DNA of 64,000 bases from Microbacterium proteolyticum (GTDB taxonomy: Bacteria; Actinomycetota; Actinomycetes; Actinomycetales; Microbacteriaceae), in contig NZ_JACHXY010000001.1 of the NCBI RefSeq assembly GCF_014192415.1, positions 1,116,001 to 1,180,000 of the forward strand, read 5' to 3'. Under the pieces are notes generated by a model. It was not told where the DNA came from, did not search any database, and worked only from the letters and a program-made list of their open reading frames with translations. Positions 52,690-60,410 of this stretch are shown here, in pieces (position 1 is the stretch's first letter; the number at the start of each line of letters is the position of its first letter). The position numbers and the translations under genes are program-made.

Positions 52690-54006
52690 ATGCCCCTGTA
52701 CCTGAAGAAGGCGCCCACCAAGTCGTTCACCGATACGGCGCAGAGCGACGTCGCGGCGACCGTCGGCACGATCATCGACGACATCCGCGAACACGGCGAC
52801 GATGCCGTCCGCCGATACGCGTCGAAGTTCGACCGGTGGGAGGGGCCCCTCCGGCTCGACGACGCCGATGTCGAGCGGATCATGGCGACGCTCGAACCCC
52901 AGGTCATCGACGACATCCACTTCGTCCAGGATCAGGTGCGCCGATTCGCCCAGGCGCAACGCGACTCCCTCGTCGACATCGAGGTCGAGACACTGCCGGG
53001 CGTTCACCTCGGCCAGAAGCACGTCCCCGTCCAGGCCGCCGGCGCGTACATCCCCGGCGGGAAGTACCCGCTCACCGCCTCCGCGCACATGACGATCATC
53101 ACGGCGAAGGTCGCCGGCGTCCCCCGCGTCGTCGCGTGCACCCCGCCGATCCGCGGCGAGATCCCCGCAGCCACCGTCGCGGCGATGAAGCTCGCCGGGG
53201 CCGACGAGATCTACATCCTCGGCGGCGTGCAGGCCGTCACCGCGATGGCCGTCGGAACCGAGACCATCGCCCCCGTCAACATGATCGCCGGCCCCGGCAA
53301 CGCGTACGTGGCCGAAGCGAAGCGTCAGCTGTTCGGCGAGGTGGGCATCGACCTGTTCGCCGGCCCCACCGAGATCCTCATCGTCGCCGACGACGACGCC
53401 GACCCGTTCCTCACCGCGGTCGACCTGCTGTCGCAGGCGGAGCACGGACCCGAGTCGCCCGCCGTGCTCATCACGACCTCGCGAGCCCTCGGCGAGCGCG
53501 TGATGGAGCTGGTCGAGGAGATCCTCCCCGGCATGTCGACGCGGGACTACGCCGAACCCGCGTGGCGAGACTGGGGCCAGGTGATCGTGGTCGACGACAT
53601 CGACGAGGCGTACGCGCTCGCCGACTCGTTCGCCTTCGAGCACGTGCAGATCTTCACGAACGAACCCCGCGCCGCGCTCGAGAAGATGCACGACTACGGA
53701 GCACTCTTCCTCGGCGAGAACACCTGCGTGTCGTACGGCGACAAGGTCATCGGCACCAACCACGTGCTGCCGACCCTCGGTGCCGCGCGCTACACGGGGG
53801 GCCTGTGGGTGGGCAAATACCTGCGCACCATCACGTACCAGGAGATCACCGACCCCGCCTCGTCGGCGATGCTCGGCGAGGTCTGCGGCCGCGCCGCGCG
53901 CGTGGAGCTGTTCGAGGGGCACGCCCGTTCGGGCGACGCACGCGCCTGGCGTCACGGCGGCGCGACGTTCCCCTGGATCGAGGAGAGCCGGGCGGGCGCA
54001 CGATGA
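52690..54006 (+). CDS. Histidinol dehydrogenase-like alcohol dehydrogenase (paralogue 2)
   Basis: The 438-residue HisD-fold protein has QAAGAYIPGGKYPLTASAHM, AGPGNAYVAEAKRQLFGEVGI broken by natural variation, LLSQAEHGPESPAVL (zinc ligands) and the catalytic Glu-His pair in FAFEHVQIF. It differs from paralogue 1 over most of the chain, so it is not a recent copy. Start ATG 52690 is favoured by GGA seven bases upstream; ATG 52687 is adjacent and ATG 52669 lies inside an operator. It leads an operon with the SDR and aldolase and is probably catabolic. Confidence 0.82.
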   Translation: MPLYLKKAPTKSFTDTAQSDVAATVGTIIDDIREHGDDAVRRYASKFDRWEGPLRLDDADVERIMATLEPQVIDDIHFVQDQVRRFAQAQRDSLVDIEVETLPGVHLGQKHVPVQAAGAYIPGGKYPLTASAHMTIITAKVAGVPRVVACTPPIRGEIPAATVAAMKLAGADEIYILGGVQAVTAMAVGTETIAPVNMIAGPGNAYVAEAKRQLFGEVGIDLFAGPTEILIVADDDADPFLTAVDLLSQAEHGPESPAVLITTSRALGERVMELVEEILPGMSTRDYAEPAWRDWGQVIVVDDIDEAYALADSFAFEHVQIFTNEPRAALEKMHDYGALFLGENTCVSYGDKVIGTNHVLPTLGAARYTGGLWVGKYLRTITYQEITDPASSAMLGEVCGRAARVELFEGHARSGDARAWRHGGATFPWIEESRAGAR

Positions 54007-54761
54007 CGGAGCTCCGCGGGCGGACGGCACTGGTCACCGGCGGCGGCAGCGGTCTGGGTGCGGCCATCGCCCGGGCGCTGTCGCTCGCCGGCGCCGACCT
54101 GATCGTCGTGGGTCGTGACGCGCGCAAGCTCGATGCGGTCGCCGCCGAGCTGCCCGGCTCCGCTCGCGCGTTCGTCTGCGACGTCGCCGACGAGACGTCG
54201 GTCGCGCGCCTGCGCGCAGATCTCGCCGACACCGAGGTCTCGATCCTGGTCAACAACGCCGGTATCGCCGGGCCCGTCGCCGCCCTCACCGACATCGGCG
54301 TCGCCGACTGGGACGAGGTGTTCGCCGTCAACGTGCGCGGGACGTTCCTGCTGTGCCGGGAGTTCCTGCCGGCGATGGTGGAGCGCGGCGGCGGGGACGT
54401 GATCAACATCGCCTCCGTCTCCGGCAAACGGCCCCTTGCCCACCGCACCCCGTACACCGCGTCGAAGATGGCGGTCCTGGGCCTGACCTCGACCCTCGCT
54501 TTCGAGGTGGGACCCGCCGGCGTGAACGTCAACACACTGTCACCGGGGCCCGTCGCCGGGGACCGCATGTCACGCAACTTCCGGCTCGAGGCGGAACGCT
54601 CGGGCAAGAGCATCCATGAGGCCGAGACCGCCTTCGTCTCGCGCGCGGCTCTGGGACGCATGATCACCGAAGACGAGGTCGGCGCCGCCGTGGTGGCGAT
54701 GCTGTCGATGCCCGGGATGTGCGGAGCCGACGTCGACCTGTCGGCGGGGATGATCGCGTGA
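54003..54761 (+). CDS. Short-chain dehydrogenase/reductase
   Basis: The 252-residue SDR has the cofactor loop TGGGSGLG at 12-19, NNAGIAG near 86, catalytic Ser in NIASVSGK and Tyr-Lys in YTASK. Its substrate is unknown, but it is coupled by ATGA to the HisD-like gene and by GTGA to the aldolase gene. The three would oxidise and then cleave one compound. Confidence 0.9.
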   Translation: MTELRGRTALVTGGGSGLGAAIARALSLAGADLIVVGRDARKLDAVAAELPGSARAFVCDVADETSVARLRADLADTEVSILVNNAGIAGPVAALTDIGVADWDEVFAVNVRGTFLLCREFLPAMVERGGGDVINIASVSGKRPLAHRTPYTASKMAVLGLTSTLAFEVGPAGVNVNTLSPGPVAGDRMSRNFRLEAERSGKSIHEAETAFVSRAALGRMITEDEVGAAVVAMLSMPGMCGADVDLSAGMIA

Positions 54762-55525
54762 GCGCGGCCCCTCGCGCGCCGCGCGCGGCATCCCTCCGCG
54801 CCCGGGCGGAGGCGGGAGAGCGTCTCATCGGTGCACTGCTGCGCATGCCGGGCGAGGAGCTCGTCGAGATGCTCGCCGTCGCCGGCTTCGACTTCGTGCT
54901 GATCGACGCCGAGCACGGACCCGCCGACGTCATCGCCCTCCGCCAGCACATCGCCGTGGCGGGCCTGCACGGAGTCCCGGTCATCGTGCGAGTGGGCGAG
55001 GACGACCCCGGCATGGTGCTCCGCGTGCTCGATCAGGGCGCGCAGGGCGTGCTGGTCCCCCACGTCGACGATGCCGAGGCGGCGGCCGCGGTGGTCGCGG
55101 CGGCGCACTACCCACCGCTCGGCACCCGCGGCTTCGCCACCTACAGTCGCGCCGGGTTCTTCGGCGAGACGCCTCCCGACCAGCACCGCGACTGGTACCG
55201 GGAGAACACCCTCGTGCTCGCGATGATCGAGTCGCCGACGGGCGTCACCGCGGCCCACGCCATCGCCGGCACCCCGGGTCTCGACGGGATCATGATCGGC
55301 CCTGCCGACCTCGCGGCCTCCTCCGGAGCCGACGACCTCCCCGTCGCCGAGGCGACCGCGATCGTCAATCGGGCGGTGGCCGCGACGGGCAAGCTGCGCA
55401 TGGACATCGTGGGAACCGCCGCCGCTGCCTCAGCCGCCTTCGACGACGGCGCGCGGCTCGTGGTCTACAACCTCGCGTCGTCGCTCATGACGCACCTGCA
55501 CGGCCTGCGCGCCGCCGGCGACTGA
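54758..55525 (+). CDS. HpcH/HpaI family aldolase
   Basis: The 255-residue TIM-barrel class II aldolase has DFVLIDAEHGPAD near 40-52 (base and metal region), PVIVRVGEDDPGMVLRVLDQGAQGVLVPHV, and LVLAMIESPTGV with the metal-binding Glu, then GIMIGPADLAAS. Members cleave 2-keto-3-deoxy acids to pyruvate and an aldehyde. The GTG start overlaps the SDR stop. In this operon it probably performs the final cleavage of a keto-deoxy acid. Confidence 0.88.
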   Translation: MSAAPRAPRAASLRARAEAGERLIGALLRMPGEELVEMLAVAGFDFVLIDAEHGPADVIALRQHIAVAGLHGVPVIVRVGEDDPGMVLRVLDQGAQGVLVPHVDDAEAAAAVVAAAHYPPLGTRGFATYSRAGFFGETPPDQHRDWYRENTLVLAMIESPTGVTAAHAIAGTPGLDGIMIGPADLAASSGADDLPVAEATAIVNRAVAATGKLRMDIVGTAAAASAAFDDGARLVVYNLASSLMTHLHGLRAAGD

Positions 55526-55581
55526 GCCCTCCGCGACGACACAACACGCCACCGGCCGTCGGTCCCTCTCAACCTGACCAT

Positions 55582-55818
55582 CTGCGGCAACCGAGCCCTC
55601 CGCGCCCAGCATCATTTGCCTCACATCGCCCTCCCCGTGCGGGGGAGGCGACCACCTGCGGCAACCGAGCCCTCCGCGCCCAGCGTCACTTGCCTCACAT
55701 CGCCCTCCCCGTGCGGGGGAGGCGACCATCTGCGGCAACCGAGCCCTCCGCGCCCAGCATCATTTGCCTCACATCGCCCTCCCCGTGCGGGGGAGGCGAC
55801 CATCTGCGGCAACCGAGC
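55582..55818. repeat. 74-bp tandem repeats with terminator-like hairpins
   Basis: CTGCGGCAACCGAGC begins at 55582, 55656, 55730 and 55804, an exact 74-bp period with three full copies and a partial fourth. Each copy contains the hairpin CCTCCCC-GTGC-GGGGGAGG. The array lies between the convergent aldolase and alpha/beta-hydrolase genes and may act as a triple bidirectional terminator. The remaining gap (55819-56032) shows no gene. Confidence 0.9.
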
Positions 55819-56032
55819 GGATGACGCGTCAGTCCGACGCGCGAGGCGACGACATCGTGGGGAACGTCGACGGTCGCGATCACGCGGCGCAGTCGGACAT
55901 CGAGGGGCAGGTGTGCGCCGGCCGGACCGTGATGAGGTCGGGCTCGGTGGCCGCGGTTGACCCCGCGCGCGACCCGCGACGACACCTGCGCGGCACCGCC
56001 AGGGCCGCGGTCTCAGACCGAACGTCGCCCGC

Positions 56033-56776
56033 TCACCGCGCACCGGTGCTGCCCGCGCGCGACCGCCGCCCGCGCGTCGCGGCATCCACACCGGCGCACC
56101 AGTCGCGCACGAGGGCGCCGAACTCGGCGGGCCGCTCGAGCGGCACGAGGTGCCCCGCCTCCAGCTGCTCGCGCCGTGACCCCGCGAGTGCCGTGGCGAT
56201 CTCGTCGTGGAAGCCCGGCGGACACAGCGCGTCCTCCCGGCCGGCGATCACGAGCGACGGCACGCGCACCGCGCCGAGCCCGGGCAACAGGTCGACGCGC
56301 GTCGCCTGCAGGCGCAGCTGCGCCGCCAGCATCGCATCCGGCGTCTGCTCCGCCATGCGCAGCGTGCGCGCCACCAGGTCGGGCCGCGTCGCCCGCACGC
56401 GTTCCGAAAGGAGCACGGGCACGATCTCGGCCTGGAGGTCGGCCGGCGTCTCGCCCGCCGACAGACGATCGAGCCATCCCGCCCATCCCGCGCGCTGCGC
56501 CGGCGTCGGGGCCTTCGCATTCGTCGCCGTGACGCACAGGCCGAGCACCCGCTCCGGCGCACGCACGGTCACCGCCATCGCCACGATCGCGCCGAGCGAG
56601 AGACCGCCGATCACGAAGGTGCGCGGCAGGTCCCGCAGCAGTCGATCGACCTGGGTGTCGAGATCGTCGGCATCAACCGCGGGGGTGAGCGCATCGTCGA
56701 GCCCGCATCCCGTCCACAGATCGGGCGTGCAGTTCATCCCCGCCAGCAGGACGAGCGGCACGGCGGGCACGCTCAC
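56033..56776 (-). CDS. Alpha/beta hydrolase
   Basis: The 247-residue protein has the nucleophile elbow GGLSLGA (about 60), late Asp in AGREDALCPP and His in AGHLVPLERP, as in 3-oxoadipate enol-lactonase-like hydrolases. A lactonase or esterase role is plausible. The GTG start overlaps the stop of the ABC permease, so it is the last gene of the transporter operon and probably opens an imported or oxidised lactone or ester. Confidence 0.82.
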   Translation of the reverse strand: MSVPAVPLVLLAGMNCTPDLWTGCGLDDALTPAVDADDLDTQVDRLLRDLPRTFVIGGLSLGAIVAMAVTVRAPERVLGLCVTATNAKAPTPAQRAGWAGWLDRLSAGETPADLQAEIVPVLLSERVRATRPDLVARTLRMAEQTPDAMLAAQLRLQATRVDLLPGLGAVRVPSLVIAGREDALCPPGFHDEIATALAGSRREQLEAGHLVPLERPAEFGALVRDWCAGVDAATRGRRSRAGSTGAR

Positions 56777-57672
56777 CCCTTGACGGCGCCGTCGCTGAGC
56801 CCCGCGACGAGATACTTCTGGGCGATGAAGGCGATGACCACCACCGGGATCGTGAGCAGCATCGACGCCGCCCCCGCCTGCTGGAGCATCGGCAGCGTCT
56901 GTCCCAGCTGGGTCGCGATGAACACCGGCACCGTCTTGGACGACGTGTCGGTGAGCACCAGCGCCGTGAGGTACTCCTGGAACGCGAACAGGAAGACGAA
57001 GATGCCGGCGGTGAGGATGCCGGGTCCCATGAGCGGGATCATCACGCGCCGCAGCATGCCGATGCGCGTGCAGCCGTCGATCATGGCCGCCTCGTCGAGC
57101 TCGCGGGGGATCTCGGCGAAGAAGTTGCGCAGCAGCCAGATCGTGAACGGTTGGTTGATCGCCACGAGCGCGATCGCCAGGGCGAACTGGGTGTCGTAGA
57201 TGCCGAGCGCGCGGCTGATGTCGTACATCGGAAGCACCACGGCGAATCGCGGCAGGGCGCGGAAGATCAGGGCGAGCACGAGCAGGAGCGCCGAGATGTA
57301 GCTGGGGAAGCGCGAGAGCGCGTAGGCGGCGGGGATGCCGATGATGAGAGCGAGCAACGTCGAGATGACCGCGACGGCCAGCGTGTTGACCAGGTAGTCG
57401 GCGAAGTACGTCGTCTCCCACAGGTCGACGAAGGCCTTCAGCGTCGGCTCGTAGCCCGAGAGGACCGGCGGGTTGGCGAAGGCGACGTCCGTCGGCTTCG
57501 TCACCGACAGCATCATCCAGACGAACGGGCTCAGCATGAGGAAGCACAGGATGCCGAGGAGCAGGCCGGTCACGCCCACGATGCGGCGCCGCGGTCGGGG
57601 GCGGCGGCTCTTGCCCTCGATGTCGCCGGTGGTGATGGCGCGGGTGGAGAGCGTCTCGCTGCTGAGGGTCAT
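56773..57672 (-). CDS. CUT1 sugar ABC transporter permease (MalG-like)
   Basis: The 299-residue protein has six membrane helices and the EAA loop ELDEAAMIDGCTRIGMLRRVMIPLMGPG near 205-232, which contacts the ATPase. It pairs with the second permease to form the channel. ATG 57672 overlaps that gene's stop. No ATP-binding subunit is encoded here, as is usual for CUT1 systems that share an MsmK-type ATPase. Confidence 0.92.
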   Translation of the reverse strand: MTLSSETLSTRAITTGDIEGKSRRPRPRRRIVGVTGLLLGILCFLMLSPFVWMMLSVTKPTDVAFANPPVLSGYEPTLKAFVDLWETTYFADYLVNTLAVAVISTLLALIIGIPAAYALSRFPSYISALLLVLALIFRALPRFAVVLPMYDISRALGIYDTQFALAIALVAINQPFTIWLLRNFFAEIPRELDEAAMIDGCTRIGMLRRVMIPLMGPGILTAGIFVFLFAFQEYLTALVLTDTSSKTVPVFIATQLGQTLPMLQQAGAASMLLTIPVVVIAFIAQKYLVAGLSDGAVKG

Positions 57673-58541
57673 CGGGCGGCCTTCGCTTCCTTGAAGATGC
57701 CCCGGATGAAGGGGATGAGCATGACCAGGATGAGCAGGATGGTCAAGACGTTGATGGCGCTGCCGAGACCGAGCTCCTGCGCGCCGTTTGCGAAGGCCAC
57801 GGCGTAGACGTACAACATGATCGACTCGTTGCCGATCGTCTCCGCCTGCGGTGACAGCGGGATGAGGGCGTCGAAGATGCGCAGCACGTCCATGATCGTG
57901 ATGAGGCAGACGAAGCCCAGCACCCCGCGGATGGTGGGGATGATGACGCTCAGATGCGTCTGGAAGGCGTTGGCACCGTCGATGCGGGCGGCTTCGCGCA
58001 ACTCGACGGGCACGCCCTGGAGCCCGGCGAGGATGATGAGCATCGCGAAGGGCAGCATCTGCCAGACGGTGTTGAGGATGACCAGCAGGGCGTTCGGCAC
58101 CTGATCGGTGAACCAGAGCACCTGGGTGCCGCCGAGGAGCCCGATCAGTCTGTTGACCACGCCGCCGAAGTTGTCGTCGAACAGCCACGAGAACGCGACC
58201 GCTCCGACCAGGTTGGGGAGCACGTACGACACCAGCATGATGCCGAGCACCAGCGGCCGGGACAGCCGCAGAGTGTTGACCGCGATGGCGATCAGGTAGC
58301 CGAAGACGAGCAGGATCACGGTGGTGACGAGCGTCACGACCACGGTGAACACCACCGCCCGATGGAAGCGGGGGTCGCTCAGGGCATCGGTGAAGTTCGC
58401 GAGACCGACGAAGGTGCCGGGAACGCCGTACCGCACGTTCTCGAGGCTCCACTGCACGGTGCGCAGGAGAGGGAACACCAGAAGGGCGCTCATGATGGCC
58501 AGGCTGGGGGCGAACAGCACCCAGAATTCACGTGCTTTCAC
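57669..58541 (-). CDS. CUT1 sugar ABC transporter permease (MalF-like)
   Basis: The 290-residue protein has six hydrophobic segments and the EAA loop ELREAARIDGANAFQTHLSVIIPTIRG near 185-212. The GTG start is preceded by AGGAG at good spacing. It follows the binding-protein gene after a 91-bp gap containing a 20-bp perfect hairpin. Confidence 0.92.
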   Translation of the reverse strand: MKAREFWVLFAPSLAIMSALLVFPLLRTVQWSLENVRYGVPGTFVGLANFTDALSDPRFHRAVVFTVVVTLVTTVILLVFGYLIAIAVNTLRLSRPLVLGIMLVSYVLPNLVGAVAFSWLFDDNFGGVVNRLIGLLGGTQVLWFTDQVPNALLVILNTVWQMLPFAMLIILAGLQGVPVELREAARIDGANAFQTHLSVIIPTIRGVLGFVCLITIMDVLRIFDALIPLSPQAETIGNESIMLYVYAVAFANGAQELGLGSAINVLTILLILVMLIPFIRGIFKEAKAAR

Positions 58542-58556
58542 GGGGGTTCTCCTCTC

Positions 58557-58600
58557 GGTGCATCCCGACCCGGTCGTCGTCGACCGGGTCGGGATGCACC
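58557..58600. terminator. 20-bp perfect hairpin between binding protein and permease genes
   Basis: A 20-base arm at 58557-58576 (GGTGCATCCCG... CCGGTCG) pairs perfectly with 58581-58600 around a TCGT loop. In the mRNA it would lie between the solute-binding protein stop and the permease start. It probably protects the upstream message or partly terminates, giving more binding protein than permease. Confidence 0.8.
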
Positions 58601-58632
58601 ACTTCGCCGTTGATGGGAGGTGATCGTGGGGG

Positions 58633-59940
58633 TCAGCCCGCGATCTTCTCCCCCGCTGCCTGCATCTGCGTCGCCGCCTCGTCGACCGAGAGGCCGCCGG
58701 CCAGGAACTGCGCGACGATCGGCGTGATCTCGTTGCTGATCGGCGCGAGGATGGGCGAGACCACCGGCGGCATCGCACCCGCGATGGAGTCGTTGGCCGC
58801 CTGACCGTAGGGCGAGTTCTCGGGCGTGACCATGCCCTCGCGAGCGGGGTACGCCGCCGGGACCGACGCCGTCGAGGCGTCTTCGCTGACGGCGGAGGCC
58901 ATCATCTCGAACAGCATCTTGTGGTCGAGCTTGGTGTTGAACGGGATGGACCACCCGTCGATCGAGAGCCGGTCGTACAGGTACGGCGCCGAGGTCGAGA
59001 CCTTGGGCGGTGCCGCGAAGCCGAACGAGTCGGACAGCTTGCTGTTCTCGGCGTTCGTCAGGTCGCTCATGCGGCCGGAGAACATGATCGACATGGCAGC
59101 GGTGTCGTTGTACATCTGCTGCTGCACCTTCGGCTGATCGAAGGTGGTGACCTGGGGATCCATGTAGGGCTGCAGGCTCTGCATGGCCTGCAGGGCTTCC
59201 TTCGCCTCGGGGGTGTCGAGCGTGACCTCTCCGTCGGCGGTGACGAAGTCGGCGCCCAGCGAGTTCATGACGGCTTGGAAGCTCGTCACGACATCGGCGG
59301 TGGCCAGCCACGGCAGGGCGATGGGGTACTGCATCTTTCCCGACGCCTTGATCGCCTCGGCGGCGGCGATCATGTCGTCGAACGTCTTCGGCACTTCGAG
59401 CCCCAGCTCGTCGAACACGTCGGCCCGGTAGGCCATGACGAACATCTGCGCCTGCATGGGCAGGGCGTAGAGCTTGCCGTCGTAGGACATGCCCTGACGC
59501 ATCGACTCGCTGATGGCGTTGAGGTCGTACTTGTCGGCGTACTCGGCGAACAGGTCGTCGAGGGGCACGAGCTTCTCGTCGACGGCGAGGCTCGGGATGA
59601 CGAAGCCGTACGTCTCGACGATGTCGTAGCTGCCGGTCTCGCCCGAGAGGGTCGCGGTCGTCTTGGTCACCTGGCCGCCGAAGTCGATCGGGTCGTGCTT
59701 GACCGTGACGTCGTCCTTCGTGCAGCTGGAGACCATCGTGTCGGTGAACGGGTCGATGGCGGAGGAGTTGTAGGCGAGCACGTTGACCGTGGTCGCGGAT
59801 TCGGGTGCTGTGTAGTCGCAGGCGACCTCGGTGGCATTCTCGTTTCCCGTGCGGCTACCCGCGCCGCATCCCGAGAGGGCGAGTGCACCCAGGGTCGCCA
59901 TGGCGACGAAGGCGATAGCGCGCTTTCTTGTGGATGACAT
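58633..59940 (-). CDS. Sugar ABC transporter solute-binding lipoprotein
   Basis: The 435-residue protein has a lipoprotein signal peptide with lipobox LALSGC near residue 25 and a class D (maltose-type) binding-protein body, with FAEYADKYDLNAISESMRQG, GKLYALPMQAQMFVMAYRADVFDELGL and AFQAVMNSLGADF-like segments. It captures the island substrate outside the membrane. ATG 59940 is used; a TTG two codons earlier is possible. Operators with CGTATGCA core lie just upstream. Confidence 0.9.
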   Translation of the reverse strand: MSSTRKRAIAFVAMATLGALALSGCGAGSRTGNENATEVACDYTAPESATTVNVLAYNSSAIDPFTDTMVSSCTKDDVTVKHDPIDFGGQVTKTTATLSGETGSYDIVETYGFVIPSLAVDEKLVPLDDLFAEYADKYDLNAISESMRQGMSYDGKLYALPMQAQMFVMAYRADVFDELGLEVPKTFDDMIAAAEAIKASGKMQYPIALPWLATADVVTSFQAVMNSLGADFVTADGEVTLDTPEAKEALQAMQSLQPYMDPQVTTFDQPKVQQQMYNDTAAMSIMFSGRMSDLTNAENSKLSDSFGFAAPPKVSTSAPYLYDRLSIDGWSIPFNTKLDHKMLFEMMASAVSEDASTASVPAAYPAREGMVTPENSPYGQAANDSIAGAMPPVVSPILAPISNEITPIVAQFLAGGLSVDEAATQMQAAGEKIAG

Positions 59941-60410
59941 GGCCAAAACGTATACGTATGCACAGCGTTTAGGGAAGCCTAAGTGCGCAGAAAGTCGCGT
60001 AACGATTGTGTTTCGTGAATACGTATAAGCGCCGTCGCTCGTTGAATGCGCGATCGGCGTGGATCGCCCCGAGCGCGGCGGCCCCCCGCACGCGGGGCGA
60101 GGTCACCGCGACGGGGAGGGCAATGGCCGGATCACGACGAACCCCTCCCCGCGGATGCCACGACCGACGGCGCCGTGCCACCGAACGGTGCGAAGGCGAC
60201 GGCATCCGGCGCCCACCATCGCGCGGGGCCGCGCATTACTCGAGGACTGTGCCGCCGTCGACGCGAATCTGTTGCCTACTCGCCGTTGTTAGCACTAACA
60301 TGACTCTCGTCGGACTCGCGCGAGAGACCCGACTCACGTACCTGCGCGCGAGTCCGACAGTACTCGAACCGCTCCACCGAACTTCTGCAGAGTCGCAGAG
60401 AGGAACATCG
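59941..60410. promoter_or_regulatory. Divergent regulatory region between ABC transporter and GH127 gene
   Basis: It contains GTATACGTATGC (59950-59961, CGTATGCA core) and GAATACGTATAAG (around 60017) for the LacI island regulon. A separate palindrome TGTTAG-CA-CTAACA (60287-60300), a LacI-type operator form, precedes the GH127 gene. A 14-bp perfect hairpin (60309-60322 with 60345-60358) would lie in the GH127 leader. The stretch 60030-60280 holds no gene that I can support. Confidence 0.6.

Noticed and set aside
55582..55818. CRISPR array in the 74-bp repeat region
   Set aside because: Units are contiguous tandem repeats without unique spacers, and no cas genes are present.
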